From: Myxococcota bacterium
GTDB lineage: Bacteria > Myxococcota > B64-G9
DNA length: 64,000 bases
Assembly: GCA_022710975.1 (NCBI GenBank)
Contig: JAKLGA010000002.1
Location: 62,001 to 126,000, forward strand
Direction of reading: 5' to 3'
Shown here: piece by piece, positions 1 to 8,610 of the stretch
Numbering within the stretch: the first letter of the stretch is position 1
Layout of the letters: each line of letters begins with the position of its first letter
Translations under genes and position numbers: made by a program
Notes under the pieces: generated by a model
Told to the model about the DNA's origin: nothing
The model's input: only the letters and a program-made list of their open reading frames with translations
The model's database searches: none

Positions 1-1115
1 CTCGAGGTGGGGACCGGCTCCCAGGTCTGGCCCCCGTCCGCCGTGCGCAGCGCGAGCCCCGCGTCCCCCACGGCCAGGCCACGCGAGGCGTCCGCGAAGC
101 TCACCGCCCGCAGCCAGCCCAGCTCGGGCCCCGACAGCGACTCCCAGGTCAGGCCGAAGTCGGTCGAGCGCAGCAGCAGCCCCGCGTCCCCGGCGATCCA
201 GCCCCGCCCGTCGGGCAGCAGGCGCACCGCGCGCAGGTCGCCGGCGACGCCCGAGGGCACCAGGCTCCAGCTCGCGCCGCCGTCCTCGCTGCGCACGATC
301 GTGCCCTGATCCCCCACCGCCACCACCCGCTGCTCGTCGGCGAAGGCCACCCCAGCCAGGTTGCGGATGGTGGGCAGGGGCTCGACCAGCACGACGGTCG
401 CGCCGTCGCGCATCACGGCGATGGTGCCGTTGTTGCCCACCGCCACCAGGTGGCAGGCCGAGCGCAGGTCCACGGCGCGCAGCGTCTGGTACACCCCGAC
501 CGCGGGGCGCTGCCAGACCTGGCCTCCGTCCTGGGTGGTGAGCAGCAGCCCCCCCTCGCCCGCCGCGGCCCCGGTCCAGGCGTCCGCGAAGCGCACGGCG
601 CGCAGATCCTGGGACACGCCCAGCAACAGGGGCTGCCAGGTGTCCCCGCCGTCCAGGGTCCGCACGATCGTGCCCTGATCTCCGGCCGCGAAGCCGACCC
701 AGGGGTGGATGAAGCTCAGCGCGTACAGGTCCACGCCGGTCGGCGCGAGCAGCGGTGCGAAGCTCGCCCCCCCGTCCAGGGAGCGCAGCAGCGTGCCCTC
801 CCCGCCCACGGCGTAGAGCCAGGCCGGGCCGACCACGGGCTGGACCAGCTCGAGCGCCCGCAGATCCACCCCCACCCGGGTGTGCGCCGTCCGCCAGGCC
901 AAGCCCCCGTCCCCGGACAGCACCAGGGCGCCGTCCTGCCCGCAGGCGGCCAGCCCGCCCTCGGCGGTGACGTCCAGGGCCATCAGGTCCTGCCCCGTGG
1001 TGCGCGGGAGCTGCCAGCCCCAGCCGTCCTCGGCCCGGGCCCGGGGCCAGGCCGCCAGGCAGGCCAGGGCTCCCAGGAGGACCACCCACGAGGCCGGACG
1101 CTGGGCGTAGCTCAA
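1..1115 (-). CDS. Exported Ycf48-like / BNR-repeat beta-propeller protein (partial, C-terminus outside window)
   Basis: The frame runs off the left edge, so only about the first 371 codons are present. I place the start at a TTG codon with GGGGAGA about nine bases upstream; a hydrophobic stretch (about residues 8-28) ending in RARA looks like a Sec signal peptide. The rest is a chain of roughly 45-residue blades with variants of G-x-x-G-x-(I/L)-(V/L)-R-(S/T)-x-D-G-G, as in Ycf48/HCF136 and BNR-type propellers. No glycosidase active site could be identified, so a binding or assembly-scaffold role outside the cytoplasm is more likely than catalysis. It is the last gene in the window of a minus-strand run beginning at 6768 and lies 23 bases after the PilZ gene. 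Confidence 0.85.
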   Translation of the reverse strand, partial: MSYAQRPASWVVLLGALACLAAWPRARAEDGWGWQLPRTTGQDLMALDVTAEGGLAACGQDGALVLSGDGGLAWRTAHTRVGVDLRALELVQPVVGPAWLYAVGGEGTLLRSLDGGASFAPLLAPTGVDLYALSFIHPWVGFAAGDQGTIVRTLDGGDTWQPLLLGVSQDLRAVRFADAWTGAAAGEGGLLLTTQDGGQVWQRPAVGVYQTLRAVDLRSACHLVAVGNNGTIAVMRDGATVVLVEPLPTIRNLAGVAFADEQRVVAVGDQGTIVRSEDGGASWSLVPSGVAGDLRAVRLLPDGRGWIAGDAGLLLRSTDFGLTWESLSGPELGWLRAVSFADASRGLAVGDAGLALRTADGGQTWEPVPTS

Positions 1116-1138
1116 GAGTGTCTCCCCGGGGAGGCGCC

Positions 1139-1477
1139 TCAGCCCTCGTCCAGGATGCGGCGGACGAGGTAGCGCAGGAACTCCCGTGCCTGATCGCTGA
1201 TGTCGAGGAAGCGGACCGCGAACCCCGCCGGCGGGTGGCGCTGGCGCCAGACCACCTCGCCCTGGGCGCGGATGGGCACCGGGCTGTCCGGGATGGTGAT
1301 CTCCAGGCTCACCCGGGTCTCCTCCTGCAGCGGATCGTCGGCCAGCAGGAAGATGCCGCCCGCGCTGATGTTCTTGCTGGTGAAGTGCCGGACGCCACCC
1401 GGCCCCTCGAGCTTGACCATGGCGGTCAAGGGGGCGCGGTCGGCTTGTCGTTTCTCCCAGGGGCGGCGCTCGTCCAT
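1139..1477 (-). CDS. Small PilZ-domain protein (probable c-di-GMP receptor)
   Basis: This 112-residue protein is essentially one PilZ domain. Both c-di-GMP contact motifs are present: RxxxR at residues 10-14 (RQADR) and the [D/N]xSxxG motif at residues 36-41 (NISAGG), followed by the beta-barrel strands of the fold. Stand-alone PilZ proteins usually bind c-di-GMP and then a partner controlling motility, secretion or surface polysaccharide; the partner cannot be read here. It lies 78 bases after the preceding 522-residue orphan and 23 bases before the propeller gene, so it is probably co-transcribed with them. Confidence 0.92.
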   Translation of the reverse strand: MDERRPWEKRQADRAPLTAMVKLEGPGGVRHFTSKNISAGGIFLLADDPLQEETRVSLEITIPDSPVPIRAQGEVVWRQRHPPAGFAVRFLDISDQAREFLRYLVRRILDEG

Positions 1478-1555
1478 GCCTGGATATCCCGGTGGCGGTC
1501 CTGGGGCATCCTAGGCGCAGGCCCGGCGGGCTGTCAACGCGGTCTGCCGCCCGGC

Positions 1556-3124
1556 TCAGTCGCAGTCGCGGTAGGTCGAGTCCGGCTTCAGGCCGATCTT
1601 CCGGCGGCGCGCCTCCCGCTTCCGATCGCGCTTGACCTGCTCCTTGATCCGCCGGTCTTGGTCCTTCTGGAACTCGTCCCACTCCTCGGTGTGCTTCTTG
1701 CACTCCGGGCCCTTGCCAGCGCACACGTTGCTCGACTCCTCGTCGAGCTTCTTCTGCTCCGGGTGGGTGTTGCTCTCGCACTGGGCCAGGAACTTGGCCT
1801 GGTCCAGCTCCTCCTGGCTCCCCCGGGAGAGCTCCGCGATGCGCTTCTCGATCTTGGCCCGGTCCTCGGCGGAGTTGCCCTTGTTCTTGAGCAGCATCTC
1901 CTGGAACTGGCGGGCCTCCTCGCGCGCGAAGCTCAGGCGCGCGACCTCGAGCTGGGCCTCGCGCACCCCGGTCGCGCTGCAGGGCCCCCGGGCCGCCTCC
2001 AGGCGCTTGTCGTAACACTGGGAGGCCCCGCAGCCGCGGGCGTGCTTCAGGGCGGCCTCGCGGTTCTTGGTCGCGCTGGTCGCGTCCATGTACTCCTTGT
2101 ACTCCTTGCACTCCGTGGCGTTCAGCTCGCGGTCCTGCTTCATCAGCCTCTCGACCTCGGCGCGATCCTCGGCCTTCTCCTTGGCCAGGCGCAGCCTCTT
2201 GACGAGGTCGGCCACGAGGGTGACGAACTCGGCGTACTGCCTGCCCTTGAAGTGCGCGGAACCGCTGAACACCTGCTGCTTCACCACCTCGCCGAAGGCC
2301 TTGTCGAACTCCTCCTGGGCCGAGCGCTGCGCGCTGAGCCCCTGCTTCAGCACGTCGGCCCAGCCACGGACGGTCGTCCGCCAGCCGTCGGGGACGGCCT
2401 TGTGAGCCTCGTCGATCCCGGCGAAGGCCTGCTGGGCCTTCAGCACGTTGGCGGGCAGGGCGACCGCCTTGCCCAGGCTGGCCTGGGCCTGCTTGGCGAC
2501 CGCCATGGCGTCGAAGGCCACGTTGCCCACGACCGCGCCGGCGGAGGTGAGCTCGAGGATGGCCGCGTCGATCTTCTTGATGTCGGGCTCGCGCCGCTCG
2601 AGCAGGGCCTCCCCCCTGGCCATGGCCTCGTCCACGCCGGCCACGCGCTTCAGCCACTCGGACCGGCGCGCGGGGAAGGAGCCGATCGAGGTCTTGAGCG
2701 AGTCGATCAGCAGGCGGGTCTGGTGCCGCCACAGCGCCGCGTCCTTGCCCGCCGCGCGCAGCACCTCCATGAAGGCCTCGCGCGAGCGGCGGTACTCCTT
2801 CCAGTCGCTGGGCAGAGCGCGCTTGAAGCTCGGGCCCTCGGCCGTGTTGGCCAGGGCGCGGAAGCGTTGCAGGCGCTCCCCGGTCGCGCTGTCCCAGTTC
2901 TGCAGCACCTTCTCCGGCCGGTCCTTGCTCTTGACGAGCAGCTCGTCCAGCGCGCCCGGCACGGGCTCGAGCACCTTGTCCGCCAGCTTGCGCGGGTCCC
3001 CGCCGCCCGAGAGCGCCTTCTTGGCGGCCTCCTCGACGGTGATCTCGTCGTCCTCGGCCCGGACCGGCAGGCAGAGCAGCAGGCCGGCCAGCGCCCCGAT
3101 CCCCAGCAGCTTCACGTAGCTCAT
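1556..3124 (-). CDS. Exported, highly charged helical protein of unknown function
   Basis: I do not recognise a family. The ATG at 3124 is preferred because GAGGTGA sits six bases upstream; a GTG nine bases earlier would also be in frame. The 522-residue product begins with a Sec signal peptide (about residues 1-20, ending PVRA) and is then rich in Lys, Glu, Ala and Arg with long predicted helices, especially residues 230-520, suggesting coiled coil. A few Cys residues lie in the second half, including a C-x4-C pair and the final CD. The C-terminus is strongly basic. It follows the 455-residue orphan by 25 bases and probably acts with it in the periplasm. Confidence 0.85.
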   Translation of the reverse strand: MSYVKLLGIGALAGLLLCLPVRAEDDEITVEEAAKKALSGGGDPRKLADKVLEPVPGALDELLVKSKDRPEKVLQNWDSATGERLQRFRALANTAEGPSFKRALPSDWKEYRRSREAFMEVLRAAGKDAALWRHQTRLLIDSLKTSIGSFPARRSEWLKRVAGVDEAMARGEALLERREPDIKKIDAAILELTSAGAVVGNVAFDAMAVAKQAQASLGKAVALPANVLKAQQAFAGIDEAHKAVPDGWRTTVRGWADVLKQGLSAQRSAQEEFDKAFGEVVKQQVFSGSAHFKGRQYAEFVTLVADLVKRLRLAKEKAEDRAEVERLMKQDRELNATECKEYKEYMDATSATKNREAALKHARGCGASQCYDKRLEAARGPCSATGVREAQLEVARLSFAREEARQFQEMLLKNKGNSAEDRAKIEKRIAELSRGSQEELDQAKFLAQCESNTHPEQKKLDEESSNVCAGKGPECKKHTEEWDEFQKDQDRRIKEQVKRDRKREARRRKIGLKPDSTYRDCD

Positions 3125-3149
3125 GGCGGTCACCTCGCTGTCCCCGGCG

Positions 3150-4517
3150 TCAGTAGGGCTGCTCGTAGTTGAGGATGTACCAGCGGCCCTTCGGGCCGCC
3201 CACCCGCCTGAGGAAGTGGGGCTTGGGCGAGCCGTACTGCCGCCCCCGCTCGTCCCAGGCCTTGCTCCACACCGTGGCCTGCTCCACCTTCTCCTCGGAG
3301 ATCGCCGCCACCTTGGCCTTCTGCTCGTCGGTCAGGAAGAAGTCCTCGACCGCGTTGTCCGCGTCGTAGCCCTTCTGCACCTCGACCTTGGCCTCGTCCG
3401 CGGTCACGTGGACGTAGAAGGTGCGGAAGCGGTGCTGGTGCCAGTCCCAGTGGTACTCGAAGCGGTCCATGGCCCGGGGCCCGGCCAGGTAGTTCGGCCA
3501 CACCAGGCTCTTGGCCAGGGTGAAGTTCTTCTCCTTGAGCGCCGTGGCGTAGGCCAGCACCACGGCCTCGGGGCTCGCGTCCGCGGCCACCTCCTTGAGG
3601 GTATAGAGGCTCGACTTCAGCTGCTCGAGGCGCTCCTCGCCGGCGAACACCCCGCCCAGCTCGGTGGTCTTGTCGATCACCGCGAAGGTCAGGCCCGGGA
3701 CGATGATGGCCTCGGGCTCCACCACCCAGCCCCACTGCGGGCTCAGGGTCTTCTTCTTCTCGGCCTGGGGCACCAGCAGCCTCACCCCGGTGATGCGCCC
3801 CACCACGGTCCACTTGCCGCCCTCGGGCACGTCCCGGTTGACCAGCCGGCGGTAGCGCTTGACCGCCTCGTACGGCCCGATCCAGGGCTGACCGCCCAGC
3901 GACACCCAGTAGAAGCCCTGGGTGAGCGAGCCCACGTACAGGTACTGCTGTCCGCCCTCGGTGAACTCGTTCGTCGGGTACTCGAAGCCCTCCAGGATCA
4001 CGTAGCGGTCCTTCAGGGTCGCCGGCGACTCCTGGTCGATGGCCGGCGGCGGGAAGGCCTTGTCCAGCAGGCGCCCGCTGGAGCGCACCATGGCCAGGTA
4101 GTCCCGCTGCTGCGCCTCGGCCTCGGCGGCGAAGATCTCCCTGAGCTTGTTCTCGTTCTGCCGGTAGGCCAGCATGTCCGGGGTGATCTCGATGGAGTCG
4201 CCCTTGCTCTCCATGAGCGCCGCGCGGGTGCGCTGGAACAGCGCCTCCACGGCCGTATCGTCCGGGTACTTCTCCTTCAGCGCCTTGATGCGCTCGAGGG
4301 CCTGCTTCTCCTCGTAGCCCGGCTTGAAGGCCTGGCCGCGCATGCGCCTGGCCTTGTCCTCGAGCTTCTTCAGGAAGTGCTCGGCCTTGGTGACCTCGTT
4401 CTTCGGCGCCGCCTCGCCGGCCAGCGCCGCGCCGCCGGCCAGGCCAAGGCCGAGCGCGAGCAGCCAGGCCAGAACGCTGCGGGCGGGCTGGAATCGGGGG
4501 GTGTCGAGTGGCTGCAT
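3150..4517 (-). CDS. Exported protein of unknown function
   Basis: No family recognised. The start is the ATG at 4517 with an AAGGAGG ribosome-binding site nine bases upstream. The 455-residue product has a signal peptide (about residues 14-34, ending ALAG), a charged helical N-terminal third, then a mixed alpha/beta C-terminal half rich in Trp and Tyr (for example FEYHWDWHQHRF), suggesting a folded ligand-binding or scaffold domain. It is followed 25 bases later by another exported charged orphan and preceded 29 bases upstream by the HAD phosphatase gene, so all are probably on one message. Confidence 0.85.
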   Translation of the reverse strand: MQPLDTPRFQPARSVLAWLLALGLGLAGGAALAGEAAPKNEVTKAEHFLKKLEDKARRMRGQAFKPGYEEKQALERIKALKEKYPDDTAVEALFQRTRAALMESKGDSIEITPDMLAYRQNENKLREIFAAEAEAQQRDYLAMVRSSGRLLDKAFPPPAIDQESPATLKDRYVILEGFEYPTNEFTEGGQQYLYVGSLTQGFYWVSLGGQPWIGPYEAVKRYRRLVNRDVPEGGKWTVVGRITGVRLLVPQAEKKKTLSPQWGWVVEPEAIIVPGLTFAVIDKTTELGGVFAGEERLEQLKSSLYTLKEVAADASPEAVVLAYATALKEKNFTLAKSLVWPNYLAGPRAMDRFEYHWDWHQHRFRTFYVHVTADEAKVEVQKGYDADNAVEDFFLTDEQKAKVAAISEEKVEQATVWSKAWDERGRQYGSPKPHFLRRVGGPKGRWYILNYEQPY

Positions 4518-4546
4518 GCGGAGTCCTCCTTGCGCCGGATGGTGCC

Positions 4547-5494
4547 TCAGGAAACCGGCGGGTCGATGAAGCGGGGTTGGAGCAGGAACCGGGGCGGGCC
4601 GGCGGCTGGCCGGCCGGCCACCCGGCGGCGCATGCCCGGATCGCCGTGATCGATCACCAGGGCGAGCCCGGTGCTCGCGCACAGCATCTCCCAGTCGCTG
4701 CCCGAGTCGCCCGCGGCCAGCACGGGCAGGCGGCCGATGAGGCGCCGGATGGCCTCCACCTTGCCGGGCCCCACGGTCAAGGGGACCTCTGGGTCCAGCG
4801 CGGCGCTCACCCGCCCGGCCACCACCCGCGGCCGCACGCCGATCACCCGCTCCGGCGGGATGCCCAGGTGCTCCCCGGCGAACACCTCGACCGTCCAGCG
4901 GTTGGAGGCGGACACGATCCAGGGCTCGATCCCCGCCGCCCGCAGGGCCCGCACCAGGGCCTGCATGGGCGCGTAGGGCCGCAGGCCGGCCGCGATCAGC
5001 ACGGGCTCGGGATCCCCCGGCCGGTCCTCCAGGCGGTCCTGGCCGAGGGGGCGGGCCAACTCGGCGGCCAGGACGCGGCGGCTCTCGGAGCGCACCTCGT
5101 CTTCGCGGAGCCCGGTCAGGAGGAACGCGCACCAGGCGTAGGCGGTCTCCTTGCCGAGGCGCTCGAGCAGCGCCCAGTAGGCCCGCACCAGCCCCTTGGC
5201 CGCGGCCGGCAGGCGGCGCGGGTCGTCCAGGCAGGCCCGGACGAGCGGCCGCGGATCCGGCAGGGCCGGATCCCGCGTGAAGCTCTCCCACACCCCGGGC
5301 GCGGCCAGCACGGCCTCGAGATCCAGCCGGCCCTCCCGGCACAGGGAGTGGAAGACCGCCTCGCCCGTGTCGTGGTGTACGCAGGTGTTGTCGAGGTCGA
5401 GGGTGGCCACGGCCCCGGGCGTGTGGGAGGCCGCCAGCAGGCGCTCCAGCGCCGCCCGCACCTCGGGCCGGAAACCGTCCAGGCCGGCGCTCAT
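4547..5494 (-). CDS. HAD-superfamily phosphatase (phosphoserine-phosphatase-like)
   Basis: This 315-residue protein carries the four HAD motifs: DLDNT with the nucleophile D33 and acid/base D35, the motif II serine in SASN (residues 195-198), the motif III lysine near 245 in GPGK, and GDSGSD at 262-267 for Mg2+ binding. The long helical insert between motifs I and II is a C1-type cap, as in phosphoserine phosphatase and related small-molecule phosphatases. Its ATG overlaps the TGA of the OPA-type transporter gene (ATGA, 5491-5494), so the two are translationally coupled. That pairing suggests it dephosphorylates an imported organophosphate such as a phosphoglycerate or phosphocholine-like ester; the substrate is an inference. 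Confidence 0.9.
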   Translation of the reverse strand: MSAGLDGFRPEVRAALERLLAASHTPGAVATLDLDNTCVHHDTGEAVFHSLCREGRLDLEAVLAAPGVWESFTRDPALPDPRPLVRACLDDPRRLPAAAKGLVRAYWALLERLGKETAYAWCAFLLTGLREDEVRSESRRVLAAELARPLGQDRLEDRPGDPEPVLIAAGLRPYAPMQALVRALRAAGIEPWIVSASNRWTVEVFAGEHLGIPPERVIGVRPRVVAGRVSAALDPEVPLTVGPGKVEAIRRLIGRLPVLAAGDSGSDWEMLCASTGLALVIDHGDPGMRRRVAGRPAAGPPRFLLQPRFIDPPVS

Positions 5495-6768
5495 GCCTTG
5501 GCCCCCTTGGGTCGGGCGTTCCAGATGGAGACCATCAGCAGGGCCGAGAGCACGGCCAGCCCGGCCAGCACCAGGAAGACCGCGGTCCACTGCCCCTGCA
5601 TGGCGTCCTTGAGCGCGCCCACCCCGGCGCCGGAGAAGATCGCCCCGGTGGCCCCCAGGCACATGGTGAAGCCCGTGGCGGCCGCGGCGGCCCTGGGGTG
5701 TGCCAGATCCACGGTGGCCGCGCCGCTCATCAGCATGTCCGGGCCGTACAGCAGGAAGCCAGCCGCGCCGAGCAGCGCGGTGGCCGCCAGCCACTCGCCC
5801 TTGGGGATGGCCAGGAAGGCCACGCACACCCCGCTGAGCGCGAACAGCATGAGGGCGCACACCGGCGCCCGGCGCTTGCCGAACAGGGAATCCGAGGCCC
5901 AGCCCGCGCTGATGGCCCCGACCGAGCCGATCAGCGGCAGGGCCACGGCCATGAAGGCGCCGCCCTTGATGTCCTGACCGTGGAAGTCGGTCATGTACTG
6001 GACCGCCCAGTTCATGAAGGCGTAGCGCACCGAGTTCATGCAGAAGTAGCCGATCCCCAGGATCCACAGGATCCGGCTGGTCAAGGTCATGCGCAGGATC
6101 TGGCCCGCGCTCGGGCTGGAGAGCTCGGCCGCGGCGCCGGGGGCCGGGGGCGCGCCCAGGTCGTCGCGCACCGGCGGGAAGCCCGCGTCCCCGGGCTCGT
6201 TGCGCACGAACAGCACGAAGGCCGCGGCCACCGGCAGCATGATCGCGGCCGGCACCCAGAAGGCGGCCCGCCAGCCCACGACCTGGCACAGGTAGCCCGC
6301 CAGCAGCCAGGAGACCACGTTGCCGATCTGGTAGCAGGTGGAGATCAGTCCGATCACCGTGCCCCGGCGCCTGACCGTGGTCCAGTTGGAGATGGTCTTG
6401 ACCACCAGCGGCCAGCCGGCCGACTGGGCGAAGCCGTTCAGCGCCCACAGCCCCAGCATGGCCGGGAAGCTGGAGGTGAAGGAGAACGCCAGGTTGGTCG
6501 CCGCGGCCGTGAGCATGGCCATGGTCATCATGCGCCGGGCGCCGAAACGCTCGCCGAGCTGCCCGTTCAGGAACTGCCCCGCGGCGTAGAAGGCGGCGTA
6601 GATGGAGGGGATCCAGCCCACCTGGGCCGCGCTCCAGCCGGTGAACTCCTTGAGCATCTCGGGCTGGGCCACGGCGAAGTTCATCCGGCACAGGTAGTAC
6701 GAGGCGTAGGAGGTCCACAGCAGGGTGAAGATGCGGACCTGCCAGTGCTTGAGATCCCGCGCGGGCAT
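5491..6768 (-). CDS. MFS transporter of the OPA (GlpT/UhpT/PgtP) family
   Basis: A 425-residue protein with about twelve membrane segments. The N-terminus has the organophosphate:phosphate antiporter signature: SYASYYLCRMNF in helix 1, a G-x-x-A-D/G-R-x-G-x-R/K-like loop (GERFGARRM) between helices 2 and 3, GWP in helix 4 and SNWTTVRRRGT in the following loop. Family members exchange glycerol-3-phosphate, hexose-phosphate or phosphoglycerate for inorganic phosphate. A CCGGAGG site is six bases upstream of the ATG and a promoter-like TTGAGA-N17-TACGGT lies at 6789-6817. It heads the minus-strand run and is coupled to a HAD phosphatase, supporting import and breakdown of a phosphate ester. Confidence 0.93.
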   Translation of the reverse strand: MPARDLKHWQVRIFTLLWTSYASYYLCRMNFAVAQPEMLKEFTGWSAAQVGWIPSIYAAFYAAGQFLNGQLGERFGARRMMTMAMLTAAATNLAFSFTSSFPAMLGLWALNGFAQSAGWPLVVKTISNWTTVRRRGTVIGLISTCYQIGNVVSWLLAGYLCQVVGWRAAFWVPAAIMLPVAAAFVLFVRNEPGDAGFPPVRDDLGAPPAPGAAAELSSPSAGQILRMTLTSRILWILGIGYFCMNSVRYAFMNWAVQYMTDFHGQDIKGGAFMAVALPLIGSVGAISAGWASDSLFGKRRAPVCALMLFALSGVCVAFLAIPKGEWLAATALLGAAGFLLYGPDMLMSGAATVDLAHPRAAAAATGFTMCLGATGAIFSGAGVGALKDAMQGQWTAVFLVLAGLAVLSALLMVSIWNARPKGAKA

Positions 6769-6788
6769 CCAGCCTCCGGGTTCCCGAG

Positions 6789-6817
6789 ACCGTACACCAC
6801 CGACAGGGCATTCTCAA
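6789..6817 (-). promoter_or_regulatory. Putative sigma-70-type promoter for the OPA transporter operon
   Basis: On the minus strand TTGAGA (6817-6812) is followed after 17 bases by TACGGT (6794-6789), about 20 bases upstream of the transporter ATG. The -10 match is weak (3 of 6). Confidence 0.45.
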
Positions 6818-6826
6818 GCGTCCGGA

Positions 6827-6877
6827 CCTCCGCCATACCCGGGCCTCCGCCACATACGGGCCTCCGCCAGGTAGCGT
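6827..6877 (+). repeat. Three tandem 17-bp units (CCTCCGCCA core)
   Basis: The word CCTCCGCCA begins at 6827, 6844 and 6861, exactly 17 bases apart; the rest of each unit is partly conserved (ATACCCGGG, CATACGGG, GGTAGCGT). The third unit overlaps the left arm of the 22-bp inverted repeat. Confidence 0.8.
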
Positions 6878-7015
6878 GGCCTCTGCCTGCGGAACTCGTC
6901 CGTTGATTGCGACGCTCGGATGCTGTGAACTCATCCGGTCCTGGCTGGTCGGCCGCATCCTCGCGTGGTCATCGGTGGACTCAGACAGTCCTCGGCAGAG
7001 GCCACGCTACCTGGC
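6866..7015. repeat. Perfect 22-bp inverted repeat with a 106-bp spacer
   Basis: The 22 bases at 6866-6887 (core CCAGGTAGCGTGGCCTCTGC) are exactly reverse-complemented at 6994-7015 (core GCAGAGGCCACGCTACCTGG). Nothing coding lies between them. This is long and perfect for chance and could be a miniature element, an operator pair or a cruciform-forming site. Confidence 0.85.
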
Positions 7016-7133
7016 TCCGGCCTGCCCCAACTCCCCTTCCCTCCCCACCCTCAAAGAAATCCTCTCCTTCTTCGCTGTTTTCCTGAGGTTCCCCTGGTAG
7101 TAAGATGCCGCCAGACCCTGGAGGAGCACGGGC

Positions 7134-7646
7134 ATGCGAACCTGGAAGGCGATCGTCTGGCTGGTCGGGCTGGGGCTGCTCGGCCCGGCCTGCGGGGTGG
7201 ACGTGATCGAGGTGGAGATCAAGGAGCAGGGCCAGGTGGGCCTGGCGGCCATCTCCTTCCCGGGCATGGAGCAGTTCGGTGCCAGCCTGGGCCGCTCGCT
7301 CTCGGACGAGGACGTGAACCCCGACGACGTGGACTCGCTGAAGCTCATCCGCCTGCAGCTCTTCCACCGCTCGGTGGGGGTCGATCCGGCCGACCTGACC
7401 TTCCTGCACGACCTCAGCCTGCAGGCCACGGCCACCGGCCTGCCCGCGGCCAGCCTGGCGAGCCAGGCCGAGTTCAGCGCCGGCACCCGGGAGGCCGACC
7501 TCCCGCCCGCCGACCTGGAGCTCAAGCCCTACCTGGAGGCAGGCGGCATGCGCCTGGAGCTCGACGCGACCCTCGACCCGCCCCCCGCGGCGCTCATCGA
7601 GCTCGAGGTCGTGCTGCGTTTCCGGGTGGACGTCGACGTGATCTGA
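7134..7646 (+). CDS. Putative lipoprotein of unknown function
   Basis: A 170-residue product starting at an ATG with GGAGGAG seven bases upstream. Residues 1-19 form a short signal peptide ending GPAC, a plausible lipobox with Cys19 as the acylated residue. The remainder is mostly beta-strand with an acidic loop (DEDVNPDDVD) and resembles a small exported beta-sandwich. No family recognised. Sixteen bases separate it from the cation transporter gene, so it may be co-transcribed with it. Confidence 0.8.
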   Translation: MRTWKAIVWLVGLGLLGPACGVDVIEVEIKEQGQVGLAAISFPGMEQFGASLGRSLSDEDVNPDDVDSLKLIRLQLFHRSVGVDPADLTFLHDLSLQATATGLPAASLASQAEFSAGTREADLPPADLELKPYLEAGGMRLELDATLDPPPAALIELEVVLRFRVDVDVI

Positions 7647-7662
7647 TCGCGGAGGGGCGCAG

Positions 7663-8583
7663 GTGAAGGAAGGCTCCACCAAGGTGGTCGTGGCCGCGCT
7701 GGCCGGCAACTCGCTCATCGCGATCATCAAGCTCGCGGTGGCGCTGGTGACCGGCAGCGCCGCGCTGCTGGCCGAGGGCGTGCACTCGGTGGCCGACACG
7801 GGCAACCAGGTCCTGCTGCTGGTCGGGCTGAAGCGCAGCCAGCGCCTGCCCGACGCGGAGCACCCCTTCGGCTACGGGCACGAGCAGTACTTCTGGGCCT
7901 TCGTGGTGGCGCTCATGCTGTTCTTCGTGGGCGCGGTGGTGTCCATCTACGAGGGCGTGGAGAAGCTGCTCGAGCCCCACGCCATCGAGCGCCCCTGGCT
8001 CATCTACGCCATCTTGGTGGCGGCCCTGGCGATCGAGGCCGTCTCCCTGACCGTGGCCCTGCGCGAGTTCCACCGCACCCGTCCGCGGGGGCTGGGCTAC
8101 CTGGCCGCCATCCGGGCCTCCAAGGACGCCAACCTGGTGGTGGTGCTGCTCGAGGACACCGCGGCGCTGATCGGCCTGCTGATCGCCCTGGTGGGCGTGG
8201 GGCTGGCGCAGCTGACCGGGCTGATGATGTTCGACGCGCTGGCCTCGGTCCTGATCGGGCTCCTGCTGGCGGGCGTGGCCTTCATGCTGGCCTCGGAGAC
8301 CCGCTCGCTCCTCATCGGGGAGGCGGCCCTGGCGCCGCACCAAGAGCGCATCCGGGCGCTGGCCGCGGCCATGCCGGAGGTCAAGAGCGTCGAGGAGGTG
8401 CTGACCATGCACCTCGGGCCGCGCGCCATCCTGGTCGGCCTGCGGCTCGACTTCCGGGACGACCTGGTGGACCGCGACCTCGAGGCGGTGATCATCGACA
8501 TCAAGACCCGCATCCACCAGGCCATCCCCGAGGTGGAGCGCATCCTCATCGAGAGCTGCCGCGGACCCTGCGGACCCGGCTGA
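7663..8583 (+). CDS. Cation diffusion facilitator (ZnT9-like CDF transporter)
   Basis: A 306-residue membrane protein starting at GTG with GGAGGGG upstream. It has the six-helix CDF core: AEGVHSVADTGNQ in helix 2 with candidate metal ligands H41 and D45, HPFGYGHEQYFW in the loop before helix 3, and a second acidic site in helix 5 (LLEDTAALIG). The extended GYGHEQYFW block and the ED in helix 5 are typical of the SLC30A9/ZnT9-like branch rather than the FieF/YiiP branch. A cytoplasmic domain of about 90 residues follows and ends in a C-x3-C pair. Family members exchange Zn2+, Fe2+ or Mn2+ for protons; the metal is not determinable here. Confidence 0.93.
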   Translation: MKEGSTKVVVAALAGNSLIAIIKLAVALVTGSAALLAEGVHSVADTGNQVLLLVGLKRSQRLPDAEHPFGYGHEQYFWAFVVALMLFFVGAVVSIYEGVEKLLEPHAIERPWLIYAILVAALAIEAVSLTVALREFHRTRPRGLGYLAAIRASKDANLVVVLLEDTAALIGLLIALVGVGLAQLTGLMMFDALASVLIGLLLAGVAFMLASETRSLLIGEAALAPHQERIRALAAAMPEVKSVEEVLTMHLGPRAILVGLRLDFRDDLVDRDLEAVIIDIKTRIHQAIPEVERILIESCRGPCGPG

Positions 8584-8610
8584 GCTCCCGCCGGGGGAGG
8601 AAGGACCGAC

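Larger units (their letters stand above)
6769..7133. other. Divergent intergenic region with repeats
   Basis: No gene was seen in these 365 bases between the OPA transporter (minus) and a lipoprotein gene (plus). It contains a promoter-like site for the transporter, three 17-base tandem repeat units (6827-6877), and two perfect 22-base inverted arms (6866-6887 and 6994-7015). The stretch near 7020-7100 is pyrimidine-rich on the plus strand. A GGAGGAG ribosome-binding site at 7120-7126 precedes the plus-strand gene. Confidence 0.7.
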
